Source: Medicago truncatula (Eukaryota; Streptophyta; Magnoliopsida; Fabales; Fabaceae). Taken from it: a stretch of DNA of 64,000 nt. The notes under the pieces were generated by a model. That model had not been told where the DNA came from, did not search any database, and saw nothing but the letters and a program-made list of their open reading frames with translations. Of the stretch, positions 58,411 through 64,000 are shown in pieces. Both the position numbers and the translations under genes were made by a program. The first letter of the stretch is position 1; every line of letters starts with the position of its first letter. The DNA lies in contig NC_053046.1 in the NCBI RefSeq assembly GCF_003473485.1, forward strand, positions 19,033,001 through 19,097,000, read 5' to 3'.

Positions 58411-60964
58411 TCAGTCATGAGTCAGCACACTTGCGATTTTATTCCTAGCTTCTTTGCATAGCATGTCAGCATCATTTCCATCTATAGGTTTATGAATAAC
58501 AACTTTCACGGAACCTAAGTTCAATATACCCTCCCTTCCAGCTGGCATGATTGGGCCAGTTCCAATAAGGGTGATTGGTACAATTGGTACTTTAGTCTTT
58601 GCAGCAATGCTGAAAGCTCCCTTCTGTACATCCCCAGAGGAAAAATAAAAGTTGACAATCAGTTCATCGAAATGAATTTTCTACTAGAAAAAAATAGGTG
58701 CAGCAAAATGAAAGACTTAAAGAATAGATCTTAATTTGAATTTGAATATGCTGCTGCGTAATGCTACCTATATAGGTTTAATTATCGTCCCTATATATTG
58801 TGTGTGTGGGGTGGGGGGTGGGGTGGGGGGAGCGGAATCAACTTACTCCAAGAGTATTTGCAGCCATTAAGAACTATTAATTTGACTGCTGGATACCTAA
58901 AATTTAATATGTGCTAGAGCTATTAAGCAGCGTAACTCAAACAATTTAATATGTGCCATTGCCAATAATTATCTGGTCAGGCCCCTCAAAGAGAGATTTG
59001 CTGAATATTGCGAGTTGAAGGTCACATGATGTGAAGCTCCTAAATTTGGATACCAGTTAACTGAGCTAGCAGAATTAGAGTTAGCCATCAGAGCATATGG
59101 ATGAGGAGAAGTGAAAGGAGAGTTCATACCAAAGGAACGAAGGCATAAAACTATGAGGCGGATAAGCATTGTAGTGAGGCATGGACAGAGTAGGAGGTTG
59201 AGGAAAACCTCTGGGTGGAGGGCCAAGGAGACTACAGGAGCTATAAGGCCAATGCACAGGGAAAGAATTAGCTTGCCATGGTGCTGAATATTGAAGAAAA
59301 GAGTTACCAGACTGGAGTATCCCGACTGTTGTGACTGATCGGAGGAAGCAAAGGGTACACAATCATTCTTAAATCAATGATAACAGATGGAAGCTTCATG
59401 CCCAAAATCATGACAAACATGACACTGAATAGAATTGCAGCCATATGAAATATTGTCCTATATTTCATATGGACACTTCTAATTGAAGGAGTGTCCCGGT
59501 GTCTGACACCGACACTTGTGATTACATTGAATTGTGTCATTTTTTTCAAAATTTTATCGGTGTCAACGTGTCTGTGTCAGTGTCGTGTCTGGTGTCTGTT
59601 CTTCATAAATAGGACACAATGTTATCAGTACAGATGAATATACTATTTCAATTTTACTTTGTTACTACTTTTCTATCCTTCGACTATAATTTTGATAGGT
59701 TAAGTATTGGTGAAGAAGTGCCCCCACTTGTGTTCTAGGTTATGTGCTATTTTTCGTTGTCAGTCTCAACAACATATAAATAACTCAATTATCTATAATT
59801 GTTAGCATCTAAACCACGATTATCTTATCCACTCTACAAAGGTGAAAGTGATTGCACAAAAACTAACCTTGAATGCACCTAATTTTCCATCTTTAGTGCG
59901 TGTTCCCTCCGGGAAGAAAAAGACAGAGGCTCCTTTCTTGATGAGATCAATGCATCGTTTAAGACAGTCCTATACATGAAGAAGCATTTAACCAATAAGT
60001 TCATAAAATTAGGTACACAAAAAACAATGGTTGAAGAATGCTACTACCATACATACCATCTGGCTTCGGCTGTCCATGCGCTTCAAAGGAATTACACCCA
60101 AAAGAAACATTGCCCAACCAATTATCGGAAAAAGGAATATCCCAGTCTTACTTATAAATTTAAAGCTTCTTCCGAGAGTAAGAAGAGTATATATATCTAG
60201 AAAACTCTGATGATTGGAAACATAGACAGCGGGAGTATCTGGAGATGGTAGATTCTCCAAGCCTTCGTATTCAATTTTGAAAAACGGAGTGACAGTGAGT
60301 GAAGCCCATAGTTTGGCTACGAAATAATGAAACTTTCTACGGTAACGATCAAAGAGGAGTACAAATGGATGTCCAAGCAGCATGAAGATAAAAAGAAATA
60401 TAGCAGAAAAGGAAGTAACAGTATAAAAACAAATTCCCCTAAGTTTTGCTTCCAATTTGGGTTCAGATACTCCGTCCCCGTCTCGAGATGCAGCAGTAAT
60501 CTCATATCTTACAATGACATCCCTGCGGAGTTGTTTCAATTTGTTGTAACAGAAACGGGTTGTTCCAGTTTCACACAAGTCGTTGAATTTGGGAGTAAAG
60601 GACAGCCTCAACACATTTCTTTGCTTATTTTGGATTTGAGAAACTATACATACAATACAAGAAGACAAAATCAAATCAAAACAAAAAGATAAATTTCACA
60701 GAAGCACGACACTCCTCAGATTAAGCGTGTACGAGTGTGAGATGTCATGTAATATGACACATATGATTACACTGAATAATGTGATTTTATCAAATTAATA
60801 GCGGTGTAGGTGTGTCAGTGTCCGTGTCTGTATCCATGCTTCAAAGATTGAAAGAATCACTTACCGAAAAAAGGACGAGGTGTTCCACGTAATCCATTTA
60901 TGGGTTGTTGGCGAGAGTAAGAGAGATAGAGACAACGATGATGGATTGGAGAAGCAACTTCCAT
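58411..60964 (-). CDS. Plastidial 1-acyl-sn-glycerol-3-phosphate acyltransferase (LPAT1 type), 4 exons
   Basis: Exons 60964-60865, 60643-60057, 59969-59868 and 58623-58411 join in phase with GT..AG borders: 333 residues. The N-terminus lacks acidic residues beyond E2 and is transit-peptide-like. A hydrophobic segment (TVTSFSAIFLFIFMLLGHPF, about residues 108-127) precedes the PlsC domain. The catalytic HX4D block is NHQSFLD (177-183), the glycerophosphate-binding block FFPEGTR (247-253) and the later VPIVPIT block starts at about 275. This enzyme adds the second acyl chain to lysophosphatidic acid at the inner plastid envelope, giving phosphatidic acid for plastid lipids. Intron 3 contains a Copia fossil, a GTGTC repeat and a G-rich tract. 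No coding defect seen. Confidence 0.93.
58808..58830 (+). other. Potential G-quadruplex in LPAAT intron 3
   Basis: Four G-runs of 4, 6, 4 and 6 are separated by single T loops. This is a near-ideal G4 motif on the plus strand, which is the template strand for the minus-strand gene. Confidence 0.8.
58965..59440 (-). mobile_element. Copia fossil: gag/protease-region fragment in intron 3
   Basis: The minus strand retains a Copia protease-type signature (GASHHVTFNSQ) and traces of upstream gag sequence rich in Pro and Ser. It is short, broken and without LTRs; an old fragment in the intron. Confidence 0.6.
59465..59605. repeat. GTGTC-rich dispersed repeat in LPAAT intron 3
   Basis: Contains 'gtgattacattgaattgtgtc', 'atcggtgtcaacgtgtctgt' and 'gtgtcgtgtctggtgtctg'. 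It aligns with 60735-60840 in the same gene and with the family at 39860-40340. Confidence 0.6.
60735..60840. repeat. GTGTC-rich dispersed repeat in LPAAT intron 1
   Basis: Contains 'atgattacactgaataatgtg', 'tagcggtgtaggtgtgtcag' and 'tgtccgtgtctgtatcc', parallel to the copy in intron 3. Confidence 0.6.
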
Positions 60965-61269
60965 GGAAAATGAAACAACAATTGCAGAATAAAAGAAGAT
61001 TAGTTGGATTGTATCTATGGTGAATCTTAATTGCCTCTTCTTCTATGGAATCGTTGTTTCCATGTTTTTACATTTAAAGAAAGGATAAAACTGGATTGCG
61101 GGAAAATCAGAGGAAGAATGATGAATAAAGCACATCTGAACCGTCAATATTGATCTAAGGGTTGTAATTTCACCCACGCATCTGAACTGTCCATATTGAT
61201 CTAAGCACAGATAAGACGATGATTTTCATATTTTGAGATATGACGTGTAATTTGGTGAATAATACTTAG
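60965..61269. promoter_or_regulatory. LPAAT upstream region
   Basis: Leader and promoter region of the minus-strand acyltransferase gene. 'ctgaaccgtcaatattgatctaag' and 'ctgaactgtccatattgatctaag' form a direct repeat at about 61137 and 61183. No clear TATA box. Confidence 0.4.
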
Positions 61270-61585
61270 ACTACTAAACTTCACTTTTCGTCTTCTAAGT
61301 TTTAAAATGTTACAATTTTGGTTCTCTATTAAAAAAATGGCAAAAGTGATCCCCTATGTTTAGGAAAATATGCTCATTTGACCTCTTAACATAAGGGAAA
61401 TATGCTTTTTGACCCCTTATCTTTACAAAAAGTTGCAATTATGGCCCATTTTTTTGAACACGTGGCGTCTTCTCAGCAATTTTAGGATCAAGGGGGCCAA
61501 AATTGCCATTTTTTTTAATAGGAGGCCAAAATCACAACATTTTGAAATATAGGGGACGAAAAGTGCACTTTAGCCTCATAGTTAA
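61270..61585. mobile_element. Foldback MITE-like element
   Basis: The left part 'cttcacttttcgtcttctaagttttaaaatgtt' is the inverse of the right part, which on the minus strand reads 'gtgcacttttcgtcccctatatttcaaaatgtt'. The arms are about 60 bp and diverged. It is related to the text at 23620-23756. No target duplication was defined. Confidence 0.6.
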
Positions 61586-62029
61586 TATGAATTGTGAGAT
61601 TCGTAACCATTTTTTAAACTAATTTTCCAAAGTATAAAATCAACCGTTAAAAAAATAAAATAAAACAATGTTCCAAGATATATGTAACATTTTTATTTGT
61701 AAAAAAAAAAATGTAACATTTTTATATATAAAAAAATTAAACATCAAGCATATGTTTAGCCAAAATTTATTAGGTTATAGTTCATATTTAAATGTTTATT
61801 TTGTATAAGTCTATTTTAAACATTTTTTTATTGTTGGAGGAGATGTTGTGCAGTATGAGGTTGATGTTGGATGATTGAATCTTTTTAAGGGGGGGTTTTG
61901 TCAAGAAAGTATGGAACGAATGAAGTCTAGTCAGTTAGTTCTACATACACGATTCTATTAATTGTTTTCGCCATGGAGAGAGCACGACATAAGGAGGAGG
62001 TCTAATCATTTGTTATAGCTGTTTTAAGG
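61586..62029. other. Intergenic, nothing recognised
   Basis: AT-rich DNA without recognised features. Confidence 0.4.
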
Positions 62030-62400
62030 GGGAAAATTACTTTTTTAAAAAAATAATTACTTTTGAGAGTATTGCATCTGTTTGTTACAATTTTTTTATT
62101 TTTTTTAAACAAAAAATTAGAATCTAAAAACAACAACTTCAAAGGGGAAGCTATTAAGGGTATATTCTAAAAAAAGAATTTGTTTAGAAACAAAGAAAGA
62201 AAATAATGGTCAAAAGATTGAACTAATTTTATAACAAAAACTCTTATATCGTTGTATTCAAACAAACTAAATTATTATTTTTCTTAAATAGTGATTTTTA
62301 TCGCGGTTAACAAACGCAAAATAGATTCTCATTTTTCTTCTTTTGAAATCTTTAAAAAATAATCTATATATTATTCAAAGTCAAAATCACTTTTATTTTA
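62030..62400. repeat. Inverted-orientation copy of the 26585-27225 element
   Basis: 'ctgtttgttacaattttttta', 'gtcaaaagattgaactaatt' and 'gttaacaaacgcaaaataga' are the reverse complements of parts of the element at 26585-27225, in the same relative order. One unit only. Confidence 0.65.
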
Positions 62401-62739
62401 ATCTTGTAATAAATTGGACAAACACTTGTATACAAAGCATCTAGTAATTAGGGCCTTTTTTAAGGAATAATTAGAGACTTATGGAGTAATAAGCATTAAT
62501 CAATATATAATTTTAGAGAATAAATTATTATTATTAATCTATCAAGTTAGTTCCTCGTATGGTTGTGAATAGGCCAAACCGAGTTGGAATTTGCAAGCTT
62601 AAACCTGCCTTGTCAAGAAACTGTAACGATGACATGCTCACTGTGTGATATAATTGGCCAATTTTCTTACTGGTTTTTGATACATTTGTTTCAGGACAAT
62701 ATTTGCTTAATGCAGTAGCCTGCTTTTTCTTTGTCAACT

Positions 62740-63357
62740 TTACTTCGTATAGTCATTTGATTTATGACTTAAATCTTCAGTTATTTTGAGTTTGTATAAT
62801 GGAGGGATAGATGATCTTGGCATGGACGAAACACCTGGAATCTCAACTACATCGACTTCAGAAAACGATGTAGTAGCAGCAGCCAATGAGGGAAAGTAAG
62901 AGAAGAACGAGAACATGGTGGCCGAAGAAGTGAACAAGATATAATGAGTAACACAAAGGGTTTCAGCAATAGGAAGACTAGGTGAAATCAATGTCATGTC
63001 ATAGATGAATGAAGATAAAGGTGGTGAAAGTGAAGCAAGAAGAGGTGATAGAAGGTGTGAAGAGCAACGTATCGATGCAAATTGTTGGTAAAAAGGATCA
63101 ACAGAAGTGTTAGTCGTGGCAGCAGCATTATCATGAAAAGGAAGAAGATGAAACTGAACTCTATTCACCTGAGGGAATGAAGAGTGAAACTTAGAGATGA
63201 AATCTTCTTCTGCTTTTGTAACTGTTGGTTGCGGAGTGATGAGAGTGACATGACATTGATGTTGGAGAAGCAATGAAGCTAGTCTCAAAAATGGAGTGAG
63301 ATGGCCCATACCTGAGCTTGGCAAGAGTGCCACATGAATCATAGGAGTAGGGGACAT
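62740..63357 (-). pseudogene. UGT708-like glycosyltransferase, N-terminal half only
   Basis: From ATG 63357 there are 205 codons. HVALLPSSGMGHLTPFLRLA is the acceptor-side GT1 N-terminus, with the catalytic His at about residue 19 of the SGMGHL block position. FIYDMTLISPSLPIAETL and FTSSATMFSFF follow the pattern of UGT708 enzymes, which make flavonoid C-glucosides. After IPGVSSMPRSSIPPLY the sequence leaves the family pattern and stops at 62740. The C-terminal half, with the PSPG UDP-sugar-binding box, is not found downstream (62400-62740 is unrelated). It is probably a truncated gene copy; an intron with a distant second exon outside the window cannot be the explanation on the plus side but is possible only to the left, where none is seen. 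Confidence 0.75.
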
Positions 63358-64000
63358 GCTTTTGTTCCTGCTTCTAACTTTCTGTGTTCAAGATGGTAGA
63401 TATATAACAATGTTAAGACTTAATAGTGACTTTTTTAGATATATAAAGCAAATAGACTTGTTGGTAGATATAAAAAGATGGTAGATCAAGCATCAATTTC
63501 AGATACCTAACTTTTTTTAAGGTACTGATTTTTACAACTTTCATGATAAGTTCCTGGATTAAGTATGTTTATATACTAAGATGCATGAATAATGGTTTTT
63601 TCTTAAGTTCTAATGTTTACAAATTAAGTTCCTGGTACTGACATTAGGCATACAAAAAAATCAACTTTTTCATTTGTCCCTCATTTTGTTTGGTTGTTTC
63701 TTAATCTTGATCTAAGAAAGGAGGTGGCGATGCCGGTTGTTGCCGTTCCTGAGGTGTAACCGTGCAGTGAACCGAAGCTTCGATTTCTTGCTTCTTAAAA
63801 TCACGATGACCTCAACATTGGGATGCAAAACACGCTAGAAGTGTTGAAGAGTGTTAGCAAGACAACCTCTAACACACATCTCCTCTCTTCTATTTGAGCA
63901 TTATAGCATTATTGAGAAAGTGTTTATTTTCTCTTTGCAGGTTATTATTAATTGAAATTGATTGTACTGAGTAGTTTTTATTGCTGGTCACACATATTAA
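63358..64000. other. Upstream of UGT fragment, nothing recognised
   Basis: No gene or defined repeat is seen to the window end. The stretch 63715-63790 is GC-richer ('ggtggcgatgccggttgttgccgttcc') but has no useful open frame. Confidence 0.4.

Noticed and set aside
58801-58832. G-rich tract as possible polypurine tract of an LTR element
   Set aside because: No LTR begins next to it; the run pattern with T loops fits a G-quadruplex-type intron tract better.

Overview
The window is nuclear DNA of a flowering plant, most likely a papilionoid legume of the Medicago/Trifolium type. It is AT-rich and its genes have many introns with canonical GT..AG borders. It carries a UGT708-type glycosyltransferase piece, a class III chitinase and dense MITE, SINE, Helitron, LINE and LTR-element debris. 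The species is an inference; the plant assignment is firm.

Layout. 0-4 kb: a 5'-truncated LINE (1089-3667, 17-bp target duplication) sits inside an older RNase H-like remnant. 4.2-8.4 kb: an eight-exon gene on the minus strand for the plastid Clp adaptor ClpF. 9.2-9.85 kb: a very long (GA)n array with a 42-bp spacer motif. 10-22.5 kb: a tandem duplication of a region ending in an LEA_2/NDR1-HIN1-like gene (17.0-17.6 kb). The second copy of that gene is truncated (22.1-22.5 kb). Both copies have been split by MITEs, SINEs and Helitrons, so each copy serves as an empty-site control for the other. 22.8-27.2 kb: non-coding repeats (Mutator-type foldback, miniature CACTA, RNase H and Copia remnants). 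27.5-28.4 kb: an intact single-exon class III acidic chitinase. 29.6-40.7 kb: a 14-exon gene for a macro-domain plus CRAL-TRIO (GDAP2-type) protein, with three SINEs and a Tourist MITE in its introns. 42.2-44.4 kb: a four-exon thylakoid protein gene. 45.4-46.0 kb: a nuclear insertion of plastid DNA (ndhA intron end and exon 2). 46.0-52.3 kb: a young Copia element inserted at or in that plastid segment. 54.9-56.1 kb: an F-box gene with a frameshift. 58.4-61.0 kb: a four-exon plastidial lysophosphatidic acid acyltransferase gene. 62.7-63.4 kb: a truncated UGT708-like gene.

All recognisable host genes lie on the minus strand and are ordinary single plant genes, not an operon-like system. Three of them (ClpF, the thylakoid protein and LPAAT) encode products predicted to go to plastids; this is probably coincidence. 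I see no wholly new biological system. The most informative structures are the duplication with its Helitron empty site, the intron-containing plastid insertion, the SINE series with clean target duplications, and the MITEs that sit inside (TA)n tracts. Exon borders were derived by hand from splice consensus and reading-frame continuity. Family names come from recognised protein motifs, not from a search.
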